Assembly (NCBI GenBank): GCA_036874045.1
Contig: CM072347.1
Coordinates: 6,264,501-6,328,500, forward strand
Direction of reading: 5' to 3'
DNA from: Cymodocea nodosa
Lineage: Eukaryota; Streptophyta; Magnoliopsida; Alismatales; Cymodoceaceae
DNA: 64,000 nucleotides
Positions 21,141-33,300 of the stretch are shown one piece after another. Under the pieces are notes generated by a model that saw nothing but the letters and a program-made list of their open reading frames with translations, did not search any database and was not told the origin of the DNA. Every line of letters starts with the position of its first letter. Position 1 is the stretch's first letter. The position numbers and the translations under genes were made by a program.

Positions 21141-22718
21141 TGTAATATCGTATGGCTACACAAGAGGGTGGTGAATTGTGTATCTTTAATATTTTCTGAA
21201 ATATAATTGAAACTTTAAAACTCAAAAACAAGTCGAGACATTGTTTTCATAAAATCATTTTTATTCAAGGTTTCAATTACAATATACAATTCAATTCTCC
21301 TCAGAAATTGTAGATGCAATTATATTTCGATACCATGTATCATCTAAACAATTTCATAACTACAAATAGAGAAAACTAATTTGCGGAATTTAGAACTTTT
21401 CTCCCTATTTGAGATATTTCTTCTTCTTCTTTTTCTTCTTCAGCAATTCTTCAGTGATGAATATCTTGTCTTTTCATGCTTCATTGAATTTGCTTTCTTC
21501 TGATACTTCAAATCTTCAGTGACGAAAATCTTACCTTTTTATGCTTCACTGAACTTTCTTCCACTTGAGAGATTTTCCCCGAGAAGGTGTTTTTGATCAC
21601 TGAAAATGATTTTTCTTTTGGTGTGCAGGGATGGTTTGATCCTTGAAAAGATTTTTCGTTTTGTGTGCAAGGATAGTTTGATCAACGAGAATTCTATGCC
21701 TTTTATACTGTATCTTCATTTCATGCATATCCTTCACGTTTAACCACTACCAGTTTTCCACTTCTCCACGTCTTTTCTTTTTCCTTCATCGAAACACACG
21801 TTCTAACCCACGTTTATATTTCGAATTTTCTTTAATCATTAGTCTTGAATCTCTGAAAAATTTCCTGCAAAATAAACTTTCTTGTCTAAAAATTTTTCAT
21901 CATTGTAATAATAAGTCGTTACTTTAATGTTAACTAAACGAGTAACACAAGTATATATATAACTTAACGTTTCTAACTTAACGAGTTCCTCATGTGCCAT
22001 TTCACGTGACAAGTACTGTAGTTAACTCAACGAACTAAGTCTGTGGTGTTATGCTATCTTAACGAACCATCTCCATTGTGTTATGATAACTCAACGAACC
22101 AGTAATAAACAAATGTTTTTATAATAAGAATTTTACCACGTGTAAAAATAACAACTTAAGTTTATAACGCTAACCTAACGCGCTGCCTTAGTGTTCAATA
22201 TAGCAACTCAATGCGTTTAGTTATGTTAACTTAACGAGTTAAACATGTGCACCTCACGTGATACAATACAACGTTCATAACTTATAATTTCACCACGTGT
22301 ATAACACTAACTTAACGAGTTCGTCTCTTCTTTTACTCACTAACTTAACGAGTTATCACGTGACCTATTTTAACCTTTAACCCTTTAACTTAAGGAGTTC
22401 TCACGTGACCTCTATACAAACAATACTCTAACTTAACGAGTTGTCTAAACGTGCACTGTTCATGATACAGAAGATATAACATTAAAACATATCATGCTTT
22501 CAATAAAAACACACGTTAACTTAACGCTTAGCTAAATGAGAAATTAATGCAACGAAACGACTAGTTATTAACTTTAGATCCAATACAGACAAGTATTTAT
22601 ATTAGTAAGCTTTTTCTGTATTAATTGATGATTTTAATTTCTTTTCACAAGCAATAGTAATTGAGCAAATATGATTATTTTCATTCAGCACACATCATCA
22701 AAACAAAAATACTCAACA
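21141..22718 (-). repeat. C1 5' LTR (right copy)
   Basis: Starts TGTAATATCG, ends ATACTCAACA; pairs with 7580-9160. The motif array lies at about 21920-22535. Confidence 0.88.
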
Positions 22719-22723
22719 TCATC

Positions 22724-23081
22724 ATTTGAAAACTTCGTTAAATTCTCTAAAGAAATAATAGGCATCCTCTCTTTCTAATCCATGAAAATGTGGCAATTGA
22801 CTAATATAATTAGATTTCAGTTCAAACCTATCTCCCTCAAAGTTTGGCAATCGAATACATGAAGGTTCATCAATTAATACAGGATACAGAATTTCTCCTA
22901 ATGGTTTTTCTACTAGGGCAGCCATCTCTATGTTCTCTTTTAAAGAAAGGTTAGCTACAGCCCAAAGAATTTCGTTAAAATTCAGTTCAGAAAATTTTTC
23001 AATACTCCTCTGCAATGAAAATTCTTGGGTAGGTGTTCTTACTAATCATTTAGTGCTTAGAGAACGAGTCCTTGTGCTCAT
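22724..23081 (-). pseudogene. G1 capsid-type gag, N-terminal part (fossil)
   Basis: A candidate start ATG is at 23081 (MSTRTRSLS…). The stretch EPSCIRLPNFEGDRFELKSN then QLPHFHGLEREDAYYFFREF is the classic start of the Athila gag capsid region. It ends at the C1 insertion, and the same domain continues in kind at 7574. Confidence 0.82.
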
Positions 23082-24240
23082 AAACAAATAGCAGAAGGTT
23101 AATTACATACCAGTCTGTAGCTTTCCATTCTATAAATATTTGTTGTCGGATGAAGGTTGAATCAGCTGCTTCTCCTTCCAGTTCCTCCAACGCTATCTCC
23201 TTTCTTTTAAAAGTGTTGGTAACTCGTAAATAACATTCTGTTTCATATATATACTACGCATCCATAAAGTGAATAAATCTCGTTGCAAGAACGTGGCTTG
23301 CAACATGCATCGTGGTTCCTATTTTTATGGGTACGTGTACCACTACTAATTTCAAATTTTGGTAACCGCTAAACCGACGAAGTTTCGTTTGTGGTTAAAA
23401 GAATAACCGTTCTGCTTAATCCACGAACTAACCTCGTTGAGTTACAGATTACTCAACGGAGCACAGTCGGTTACTGTTGCTAACTCCACGGAGTAACTTC
23501 GTTGAGTTACAGATAACTCTACGGAGTGACCTTATATTATATTATTGACCTCGTGGAGTTATGTTTAACTCAACGAACTTACTTCGTTGAGTTAACACTT
23601 CGCAACATCTAAGTTTCACTATCGTAAGTTTTCTATTCTATTTTTTTATCAGTTTAACCGATACTACGCTTCGGTCAGACCTAAATATTTTTTATTCTTT
23701 TACTTTTCTTTCGGTTGGACTGATACTATGTTTCAGTAAAACCAATATTTTTTTCTGAAAATTAATATACAATTTTTTTTCCTGTTTAACCAATACTATG
23801 CTTCGGTCAAACCTAAATATTTTTTATTTTTTTACTTTTCTTTCGGTTGAACCGATACTATGTTTCGGTAAAACCAATATTTTTTTTTGAAAATTAATAT
23901 ACAATTTTTTTTCCGGTTTAACCGATACTATGCTTCGGTCAGACCTAAATATTTTTTATTTTTTTACTTTTCTTTCGGTTGAACCGATACTATGTTTCGG
24001 TAAAACCAATATTTTTTTCTGAATATTAATATACAATTTTTTTCCGGTTTAACCGATACTACGCTTCGGTCAGACCTAAATATTTTTTAATTTCCCGGTC
24101 ATACTGATGGATCTAGTCGGTTGAACCGCAACTATTTTTATGTTTTATATATATTTTTAATGTTGTTGTTTTTTTTTTATATATAAATAAACATAAAAAC
24201 TGATTTCTTACTAAATAAAGCTCGAGAAGTCCTCTACTCT
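23082..24240 (-). other. G1 stretch between integrase and capsid gag
   Basis: No gene. 23400-23610 carries several GTTGAGTTAC/TAACTC(A/T)ACGGA palindromes. 23640-24110 is a ~132-base tandem repeat. Similar CGGTT…AACCG sequence follows integrase in G2 (56120-56460) and G3 (59160-59300), so this is the 3' untranslated region of the pol block. Confidence 0.7.
23640..24110. repeat. ~132-base minisatellite, about 3.5 copies
   Basis: GTTTAACCGATACTATGCTTCGGTC recurs at 23652, 23784, 23916 and 24047 (spacing 132, 132, 131). Each unit holds two half-units, one TTTAACCG/CGGTCAGACC and one CGGTTGAACCG/CGGTAAAACC, separated by T-rich runs. Confidence 0.88.
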
Positions 24241-25506
24241 AACTTCTTCTATAATTCCAAAGGAGTTTTTTGGTGTTTTCAGAATAGGTTTAAGTCTTTG
24301 TCCATTTACTTTAAATATATTCTGATTTTTAGGATTTTCAATTTCAATAGCTCCATAAGGATAAACATTTCAAACTATGTAAGGTCCTGCCCATCTAGAT
24401 CTTAATTTTCCTAGTTGGTTATGGAGTCTAGCTAGATAAAGATATACTTCTTGTCCTATTTCAAAGCTTTTAGGAATAATTTTTCTATCATGCCAAAATT
24501 TAATTTTCTCTTTTTCTCTTACAGTCTTCGAATAAGCTTCATTTCTAAATTCTTCTAATTCAATTAGTTGCATTTTCCTATTTTCAGTAGCTTGATTTAA
24601 ATTAGTGTTCAGAGTTTTTAATGCCCAATAAGCTTTATGTTCTATTTCAGCAGGTAAATGACAACGTTTTCCATATACTAGCCTAAAAGGTGACAAACCT
24701 AAGCTCATTTCATAAGCAGTTCTATAAGCCCAAAGTGTATCTATGAATCTATTAGCTCAATCTGTTCTAGTAGGATTTACTATTTTTTCTAAGATTAATT
24801 TAATTTGTTTGTTTGCACTTTCTACTTGTCCACTTGTTTGCAGATGATATGATGTTGCAATTTTGTGGTTTACTCCATATTTCTTCATTAAGGCTTCAAA
24901 ACTTCTATTACAGAAATGAGTTCCTCTATCACTGATAATAGCTTTAGGTATTCCAAATCTGGCAAATATATTTGTTCTTATAAATTGTATTACAACTTTG
25001 TTATCATTAGTTTTTGTAGGAATAGCTTCTATCCATTTAGATACATAATCCACCCCCAACAATATGTAATTAAATTGATTAGACATAGGAAATGGACCCA
25101 TAAAATCTATTCCCCACACATCAAAGATTTCAACCTCAACAATAGGATTAAGAGGCATCATATTCCTCTTTGATATTCTTCCTATTTGTTGACATCTTAA
25201 ACAACTTAAGCAATATTTATGAGCATCTTTGAATAGTGTTGGCCAATAAAACCCACATTGCAGAATTTTTGCAGTAGTTTTCCCTGAACCAAAATGTCCT
25301 CCACAAGCTTGGTCATGACAGAAAGACAATATACTCGAATATTCAGTTTTTGGAACACACCTCCTTAAAACCAGATCAGGACATTTCTTAAATAAGTAAG
25401 GGTCTTTCCAATAGTAATATTTTACTCTTGAGAAAAACAATTTCTTATCCTGTCTATTCCAATCCTTAGGTGTTAAACCAATAACTAAGTAATTAACTGT
25501 CTGCAT
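24241..25506 (-). pseudogene. G1 integrase region (fossil)
   Basis: From right to left: a zinc-binding HHCC module (HDQACGGHFG … [12 protein letters not shown]), the core with [20 protein letters not shown] and [10 protein letters not shown] giving the D, D, E catalytic set, then AYWALKTLN and the C-terminal stretch LHNQLGKLRSRWAGPYIV, ending in an untranslated stretch. Athila-like wording. It is broken by a small number of breaks. G2 and G3 carry close relatives. Confidence 0.88.
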
Positions 25507-26653
25507 ACCAAGGCATTGTGTTGATGGTCATTAATTGTTCATCAGGAAAATTATCCTTAATTTCAATATTTGATTTTTCTATTTGTAATCTTGATAAATG
25601 GTCTGCTACTACATTCTCACAACCTTTTTTATCTTTAATTTCTAAATCCAATTCTTGCAATAATAATATCCATCGGATCAATCTAGGTTTAGTTTCTTTT
25701 TTCTTTATTAGATGTTTTAGAGCTGAATGATCCGTGTATACTATTACTTTAGCTCCAATCAGATATGATCTAAACTTTTCTAAAGCAAACACAATAGCTA
25801 ATAATTCTTTTTCAGTAGTTGTGTAATTAACTTGAGCATCATTTAAGGTTTTGCTTGCATAATGAATCACTCTAGGAGATTTTTCTATCTTCTGTCCTAA
25901 CACTGATCCTACAGCAAAATCAGAAGCATTGCACATTAATTCAAATGGATGGTTCCAATTAGGTGCTTGAATTATAGGAGTTGAAATTAAGCTAGTCTTA
26001 AGTCTGAAAAATGCTTCCTTGCAATTTTTATCAAAGTTAAATGGAACATCTTTTAATAGATTAGTTAAAGGTCTAGCTATCTTGCTAAAGTCTTTAATAA
26101 ATCTTCTATAAAAACCAGCATGTCCTAGAAATGATCTAATATCTTTTACTGATTTAGGTTCTAGTAGATTAGAAATTACTTCTATTTTAGCTTTATCTAC
26201 TTCCAACCCTTTTTTAGAAACAACATGCCCTAAGATTATTCCTTGTTTAACCATGAAGTGACATTTTTCCAAATTTAAAACCAGATTTTTTTCCACACAG
26301 CGTTTTAATATTTGGTCTAAATTGCTTAAACACACTTCATATGAGTTGCCATATACAGTAAAATCATCTATAAATATTTCTAAAAATTCTTTAGTCATTC
26401 CAATAAATATGCCCTGCACACACCTTTGAAAGGTAGCTGGCGCATTGCATAATCTGAATGACATTCTTTTAAAAGCATAAGTTCCATTAGGACAGGTGAA
26501 AGTTGTTTTCTCTTGATCCTCTAATGCTACTGGAATTTGATTATACCCTGAATACCCGTCTACGAAACAAAAATATTCTTGCCCTGCTAATCTTTCCAGC
26601 ATTTGATCTATAAAAGGTAAGGGAAAATGATCTTTCCTAGTCACAACATTCAT
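25493..26653 (-). pseudogene. G1 reverse transcriptase and RNase H (fossil)
   Basis: An open stretch of 386 codons: [29 protein letters not shown], a [10 protein letters not shown] stretch, the FIDDF catalytic motif (YIDD-type), [20 protein letters not shown], then RNase H with [36 protein letters not shown] and [11 protein letters not shown]. It is among the best preserved coding pieces in the window. The lineage is Athila by the wording around [10 protein letters not shown]. Confidence 0.9.
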
Positions 26654-27880
26654 CTTTCTATAGTCTATACATACTCTCTAGCCTGATTGAATTCTAGTAG
26701 GTATCAAGTCTTGACTTTCATTCCTAATAACTATTAATCCTGATTTCTTGGGAACTACATGGATTGGACTAACCCACGAGCTATCAGAAATTGGATAAAT
26801 TATATCATTATCTAACCATTTAACTATTTCTTTCCTAACTACTTCTTTAAGGTTTGGATTTAATCTCCTCTCAGGAATTCTAACAGGTTTAGCATTCTCT
26901 TCTAAATATATGTGGTGACAGCATAAAGTTGAACTTAACCCTTTTATATTAGTCATAGTCCATCCTATTGCTTCTTTATAACTTTTTACTACATCTTTTA
27001 ATTTAGCTATTTGATCCTCTTTTAAATCTGAAGCAATAATAATTGGACAGGTCCGTTTATCTTCCAGAAATATATAGGTTAATTTAGGAGGTAAAGGTTT
27101 TAATTCTAAATGCTGCCCATAAGAAGCTAGAGCTCCTAATTGAACATCATCATTTTTTAAATTAATTTCTTCCTGATCTCCTTCTATATTTATACTTTCA
27201 CTTTCTTCTAAAGTTTCAGAATTGATTTGCCTATTTAATTCTTCTTGAATCACATCATCTAACATATCTCCTTCATCCTCTAAAAATTCTATGGTATGTA
27301 AGGACATTTCTAACTCCTCAAACCTTTCTAGTTTGAAAATATTTAATTGAGTATCCTCATTACCATATGCTAACTTCATTACTCCAGTTTTACAATTTAT
27401 AACAGCCTCTGATGTTGCTAAAAATGGCCTTCCCAAAATTAAAGATGTATCACTATTTTTATGCTTAATTTGTTGAGAATCCAAAATTACAATATCAATA
27501 GGATATATAAAATTCTTGATTTTAATTAAGACATCCTCTATTTTTCCTCTATGGTATCTTATACTTCTATCAGCTAATTGAATAACTGTACTAGTAGGAG
27601 TTAAGCCTTCTAATCCTAAGGATGCAAATATATCACTTGGCATAACATTTATACCTACACCTAAGTCTATTAAGGTTCTTTCTAGAATGGTATTTCCTAT
27701 GGCGCATGATATAACAAGGATTCCAGGATCAGATAACTTTTTAGGAATTTGTGGCAGAAATAGGGAACTACTTTGCTCAGCTAAAAAGACCTTTCTAAGA
27801 ACTTTTCGCTCTCTTTTCTTAGTACACCAATCTTTTAGAAATTTAGCACAAGGTGGCATATTCTGCAATAGATCTAACAA
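26654..27880 (-). pseudogene. G1 protease and RT N-terminal region (fossil)
   Basis: An open stretch of 400 codons. The protease has IDLGVGINVMP (a D-Leu-Gly type active site as in Athila/Tat) and LILGRPFLATS, then a long acidic linker. RT begins with KRTCPIIIASDLKEDQ, WTMTNIKGLSSTLCCHHIYLEE and SSWVSPIHVVPKKSG. Confidence 0.88.
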
Positions 27881-28854
27881 AGGAATGTTAACTTGTACTT
27901 TTTCAAAAATTTCTCTGATTTTTTCTTATTTTTTAGGAATTGTTTGTTGTAATCTTTCAAGATAGGGTGCTAAAGATTTTGATTTCAAAGACTCTTTTTC
28001 TTTCAGTTGATTTGTTTGATCATTTTTAGCTTCAATTGCAGATTCAGATTGTTCTTCAGCGATTTCTAGATTTTCAGCTATTACATTTTCATTATCATTT
28101 TGATTTTTACTCTTGTCCACCTTCATATCATTTTCATTTTGAGTTCTTGGTGGTATATTAGTTCCAGATCTTAATGTTACACATACATCTTCCAGATTTT
28201 CGTTACTTTCATGATATTTTTGTATATCATTTTCGTGATTATGATCTTCAATTATTTTTAGTTTTAAAGTGCATTCTTTAAATTCTCTTGCATTAGTGTT
28301 TTCTGTTTGCTGTATATTTTGCAAGTTGTGTAGGTTTATAACATTATAATTTTCATTGTCCTGTTGCAAAACTTGTATTTTCATTACATTTTTGTCTAAT
28401 GCTTTTAATTTTGTTTCTAGATCATCTAATTTCATTGCATTCAATTTTTGATCAATTTTCTTTATGGCTTTTTCAGTTTCGTAAATTATATCCTGTTTAG
28501 GTTCTGAATATGCCTCCCTATAGTTTAACCGGTTAACTTCTTGTTGTTGACACACAAAGTATTCTAGTTTGTCCAGATTTTGCTCTATACTATGCTCCAG
28601 TCTGTCATAGCTATCCCAAACTTTAGTGTCTCTCATCATATTACACATTCTATACTGACCATCAGTTGGGTAAACTATAGGATTCTCATACTCGACTCTA
28701 TTATATTGAGGATAATTCATTTGTTGTTCATGGGATCTAACAATCTGTAAATGTCTCAATTTCAAACAATCAGAAATGTCGTGTCCTTCAGAATTGCAGA
28801 ATTCACATATGCTAATTAAAGGTTTCGAAAATCTTTAAGCATAAGCATATGCCA
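27881..28854 (-). pseudogene. G1 zinc-knuckle gag part fused to pol (fossil)
   Basis: A candidate start ATG at 28854 is followed closely by a CX2CX4HX4C zinc knuckle (CEFCNSEGHDISDC, 28806-28766), a coiled Gln/Lys-rich region, and CVTLRSGTNIPPRTQ, the wording that precedes protease in Athila gag. No capsid domain lies upstream: only ~110 bases separate this start from the primer-binding site. The capsid gag of the same element is downstream of pol. Confidence 0.78.
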
Positions 28855-28992
28855 TATTCTCAATTACAGAAGAAAACACAACTCTGGCTATTAAAACGAA
28901 ACAGCTCTAATAGTTGCTTATATCTATTCAATTCAATTCAATTCACTTCGACTCAATTCAATTCAATTCCCCAACAACAGTGCCATAAAACT
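28855..28992 (-). other. G1 leader and Asp-tRNA-type primer-binding site
   Basis: 28967-28985 reads TGGCACTGTTGTTGGGG on the - strand, seven bases from the LTR. It resembles the tRNA-Asp binding site used by Athila/Tat elements, with some transitions. A short AATTC repeat run (28930-28970) fills the leader. Confidence 0.75.
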
Positions 28993-30779
28993 TGTTTGTG
29001 TTTTCCCAGCACTACACTAGAAAAACTTGGATTTGTTACTTCTATTTTTACTTAGTTAATTTATCTTTACGCCTATTCTTTCTTTTAGAAGTAAACAAAC
29101 AACCTTTAATACAATTTAGATATTAATTCCAATTTGTACTTTAACTGCAAGTGCACAATGTCTATTGTATCAGTGTGCAAGTATAGGTCGATCCCATAGG
29201 GAATTGCTGATGAATTTAAGAAATGTTTGATCGTGAACAATTCAAATTTATATTCAATAAGCATTCCGTTGAGTTACAGTTAACTCAACGGACTAAGTTC
29301 GTTGAGTTATGGCTAACTCAACGGACTATCCTCGTGGACTTAAGTTAACTCCATGAGCCTGTCTCTTCTTTATAATACTGCTATTTACAAAGGAATTCGG
29401 CCAACCATTGGGCGATTCCACAGATTGTAAATAATATCAATTAAGCTTTTTAATGCTAGATAACATTGGATTTATCATTAAGCAATACTAATATTCAAAT
29501 GATTCAAACAGTCACCATTAAAATCTTTAAGTTTTTTATACGAACCAATTTCAGTAAACTGTAAAATTAAAACTAACATAAAACAATCATAAAACTGATA
29601 CAGATAACATTAATCACGATACAACACTCAAATACAACATACAAACAAAGATAAATTGTTTTTGGTATTTTTATTTTGATGTGAACATGGAAATGGGCGA
29701 AAGGGGAAATGTAAAGTAATCTCACTTGACAGTAAATACTTCCAACACTACTTGCAACGCGATTACACCACTGAAAATTAAACCACTTACAATTCTGTCT
29801 CCTCTCCCTATAGAATCGTGAGTCCAGAATTGCAAGATGATCTCCTCTTTAGCATACAGGCATCAACCCGAAGCCAAGGCTAAAAGCTTTACGTTCTCCT
29901 GAAATATGAGTCGGTGCTTGGTGAAAATGGCTTCCCTTCTCGCGACGCGATCACTCCTCGTAGTGGTTGTCAGGCACTGTGTTTGGCTCGGAATCGACCC
30001 GACATCAGGCAAGTATCCTCACAGACCTTCGATGATTGGTGATTATGGTGGTGATACGATGGTTGGTGTGATACTTCGGAGAATCGCCGAACTGTCTGCA
30101 GAAAGCTCGGTGCTCCTCCTCTGTATACACTGGTCGTCCATCGATCACACTTTCTTCTTTTTTTCTTCTTTTCTTTTATATTTCTTCAGTAGTAACTGCT
30201 TCTGCTTGAATGATCGGTTGGATTTCCTTCCTTCAGATCAATGGCGATGCTTCCTTCTCCATGCACGATTGAATTCATGCGTGATACGTGCAAACGTGGT
30301 TTTTCCTTCCAACTGTCTATTCCTGCAACTGCTACAGTGGCATTTTAGAAAATAACTATAAAATACATGCAATAAAGAAATAAGCCGCTAACCTAACATG
30401 TTATCTTAGTGTATATTCGTGTAACTCAACGCATACAGTTTTGCTAACTTAACGAGTTATAACTTAAGTAAATCTACCAGATCTCGACACGTGTCAACAG
30501 CAGTTTAAATATAAAATAACATTTCGGAGAGTTACAGGTCTAACTATCTGATGCTCAGATGCATTTTCGGATACTTAAGAATTTCACAACCTGCAACTTA
30601 CCGACAGTTCATAAATGTACTAAATTAACATTAATTCCCCAAAATTAAGCAGATTTTTCAATTAAAGCATATAACAATGCAATTATAACATAATGGCTTA
30701 ATTCTCATATGATAAGCTAAATATTATGCAATTAACCATCATTTAACCGTTAATAATATGCACTTTTTCATTCTAAACA
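28993..30779 (-). repeat. G1 5' LTR (right copy)
   Basis: Starts TGTTTGTG, ends CTAAACA; pairs with 1802-3572. It contains two GTTGAGTTA…TAACTCAACGG units (29268-29325) where the left LTR has one. The 149-codon frame at 29906-30355 recurs in related LTRs and is not counted as a gene. Confidence 0.88.
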
Positions 30780-30784
30780 CTCAG

Positions 30785-31673
30785 CTCCTGGATCTGCCAT
30801 ATATCTATTGATCACTCCCACTACATGAGATATATCAGGTCTTGTGCATATCATGACATACATTAAACTTCTCAATACTGAAGCATATAGTATTTTAGAC
30901 ATTTTTGTCCTTTCTTCTTCAGTCTTAGCTGACTTATCTTTGGATAACTTGAAGTGGGGTCCGAGAGGTAGTTCAGTCTTCCTCTCATTTGAAATATTAA
31001 ATCTCCTTAGTACCTTTTCTAGATACTTCTTCTAATTTAATCTCAAAGTGCTTGCCACTCTATCTCGGATAATTCTCATACCCAAGATTTGCTTGGCTTC
31101 TCCCATATCCTTCATGTTAAATTCTTTTGACAGTTGTCTCTTTAATTACTTAATCTGTTCCATACTAGAACAAGCAATTAACATATCATCTACATAAATC
31201 AGTAGAATAATGAAGCAATCATTAAACAGTTTTATGTAGCAGCAATAGTCTGTATCACATCTTTTGAAGCCTAGGGTACAGATAAAGGTATAAAATCTCT
31301 TATACCATTGTCGTGGTGCTTGCTTCAAACCATACAAACTTTTCAGCAATCTACATATTGTCTTTCTTTTCTTGCCAGCTACTGCAAATCCTTCTGGTTG
31401 CATCATGTAGAGTTCTTCCTACAAGTCACCATGTAGGAATGATGTCTTTACATCCATTTGCTCTAAAAGCAAATTTTCTACAACAATAATGCTTAAGACT
31501 ATTCTTATAATATTCATCTTCACAACAGGAGAGAATACTTCTATATAGTCTATGTCTTGAATTTGCTGAAAACCCTTGATGACAAGTTTGGCTTTATATT
31601 TCTTGCTGTCATCTAGTTGTTCTTTCATCCTAAACACCCACTTGTTTCCTAGGATTTTCTTTCCTTCTAGCAA
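30785..31673 (-). pseudogene. C2 reverse transcriptase region (fossil)
   Basis: Copia RT wording on the - strand: NKWVFRMKEQ, MDVKTSFLHGDL, EGFAVAGKK, LKSLYGLKQAPRQWYKRF and the YVDDML catalytic motif. It ends at the G1 insertion; the element continues with RNase H at 1796. Several breaks. Confidence 0.88.
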
Positions 31674-33300
31674 TGAAGTTAGCTCCTAAGTATTATTCTT
31701 CTCTAGGGACCTCATTTCTTCTTTCATTGATAACTCCCATTTGTGTGCATCACTTGCACAGATTACTTTCTGATATGTTTTAGGTTCACCATCATTCGTT
31801 AGTAACAGATAATTGAATGATGGTACATACCTTTCAAGTTGTCTGGAAACTCTTCCAGATCTTCTAAGTTGTTTAGTGACAACTTCATCTTCTTGATCAT
31901 CTAGATGTTCTTGATGTTTAGCCTCTAGAAGCTGAATTTCTTCTACAGGTTCTTTCTAAGGTTGTTCAACATCATTATTTAGACTGATCTCAGTAGTACT
32001 TTTAGACTAAAGCTCTAACTGTTATTCATTTGCACTTTCTTTGTACTTGTACATCTTGGATTCAATAAACATGACATCTTTTGCATAGATTATTTTCTTG
32101 GTTTCTTCTACCAAGAATCTGTAACCAAAATAATCCTTACCATAGCCAATGAAATAACATTTCTGTGATTTTGAATCTAGCTTGTCTCTTTTGTCACTAT
32201 TCAAGTGGATAAATGACTTGGATCCAAAGACTTTTAAGTGAGCATAGTTGACCTCTTTCCTTGTCCACAATTATTCAGGGTTTTTGAGCTCCATTGGGAC
32301 AAATGGTCTTCTATTTATCAGATAGGCGACTGTATTGACAGCTTCTGCTCAGAATGACTTGGGAAAACCTGCATGTAGTCTCATGCATCTTGCCCGTTCA
32401 TTCAAGGTCTTGTTCATCCTTTCAGCAACTCCATTTTGTTGTGGAGTTCTAGCTACAGTCCTCTGCCTTCTAGTCCCTTACTCCTCACAGTAAACTTTAA
32501 ATTCATGGCTATCATATTCTCCTCCATTATCTAACCTAATGGATTTGATTTTTCTTCTACTTTGATTTTCCACTTCTACCTTCCATTTCTTGAAGACTTG
32601 GAAAACTTCAGATTTCTGTTTCAGAAAATAAACCCATACCTTCCTTGTACTGTCATCAATGAATGTGACATAATAGAGAGCACCTCCTAAAGAACTGATA
32701 GGGGCAGACCCCTACACATCCGTGTGAACCAGCTCCAATTTCTGTGACTTAAGATCATGAGGAGTCCTAGCAAAGTTAACTTTCTTTTGCTTTCCCTTAA
32801 TGTAGTCCTCACATATCCCTAAATTGACATTCTTCAGCTTAGGAATTTTCTCTTCTGCCACTAAAACTTTCAGTCCATTCTCACTGAGGTGTCTTAGTCT
32901 TTTATGCCATAAGTTAGTGTCTTCAGTATCACTAACTACTACAATAGAGTCATCTTGATCTGATGTTAGATATAAGGTGCCATTCCTCTATCCTGAGGCA
33001 ATAATTCTTGCACCTTTGGTTACCTTCCATTTTCCTACATCAAAGGCAATATGATAACCATCATTGTCTAGGGAACTTATGGAAATTAATTGTTTTGCAA
33101 GATTAGGAACATATCTGACTTCTTGCAATTTCCATATCCCTTGTTTTGTTTTTATGTGTACCTCTCCTATTCCCAACACATCCAAACTTGTGTTGTTAGC
33201 TAGGTACACCTTTTTCACAGGAGTTGCACGATAAGTGTGCAACAAATCCTTCCTATAAGTAGTGTGGAATGAAACTCCTGAGTCTAGTACCCATGAGTCA
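31674..33300 (-). pseudogene. C2 protease and integrase region (fossil)
   Basis: Pre-integrase/protease wording around 33245-32988 (VYLANNTSLDVLGIGEVHIKT), then copia integrase in scattered open stretches (32900-32280) and its C-terminal part at 32270-32022 (HLKVFGSKSFIHL, KCYFIGYGKDYFGYRF), typical of Tork-lineage elements. Heavily broken. Confidence 0.8.

Larger units (their letters stand above)
7580..22718 (-). mobile_element. C1: SIRE-like copia element without pol, interrupted by E
   Basis: LTRs at 21141-22718 (5') and 7580-9160 (3'), a methionine-tRNA primer-binding site, the first part of gag (20940-20491), a long 3' ORF (19371-17347 with its tail beyond the E insertion), and a polypurine tract. 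No protease, integrase, RT or RNase H is recognisable, so it looks like a non-autonomous relative of C4. LTRs differ by about 3.5% in the first ~540 bases by eye, similar to G1. The element is broken; the 3' ORF part is nearly open. Confidence 0.87.
1802..30779 (-). mobile_element. G1: Athila-like Ty3/gypsy element, interrupted by C1
   Basis: Flanked by 1.77-1.79-kb LTRs and a perfect 5-base duplication. The 5' end is to the right: LTR, Asp-tRNA-type primer-binding site (28967-28985), zinc knuckle, protease, RT, RNase H and integrase (28854 to ~24240). Next come a repeat-rich untranslated stretch, a capsid-type gag (23081-22724 and 7574-6546, split by C1), an F-box-like gene (6406-5268), an untranslated stretch, the polypurine tract and the 3' LTR. 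RT and protease wording is Athila-like. LTRs differ by ~3% over the bases compared, plus one 33-base repeat unit. Without C1 it is about 13.8 kb. It is broken, with a handful to a dozen breaks. A capsid gag downstream of pol is unusual. Confidence 0.85.

Noticed and set aside
24916-25173. + strand frame inside gypsy integrase, repeated at 60091-60348
   Set aside because: Antisense shadow of integrase in both G1 and G3.
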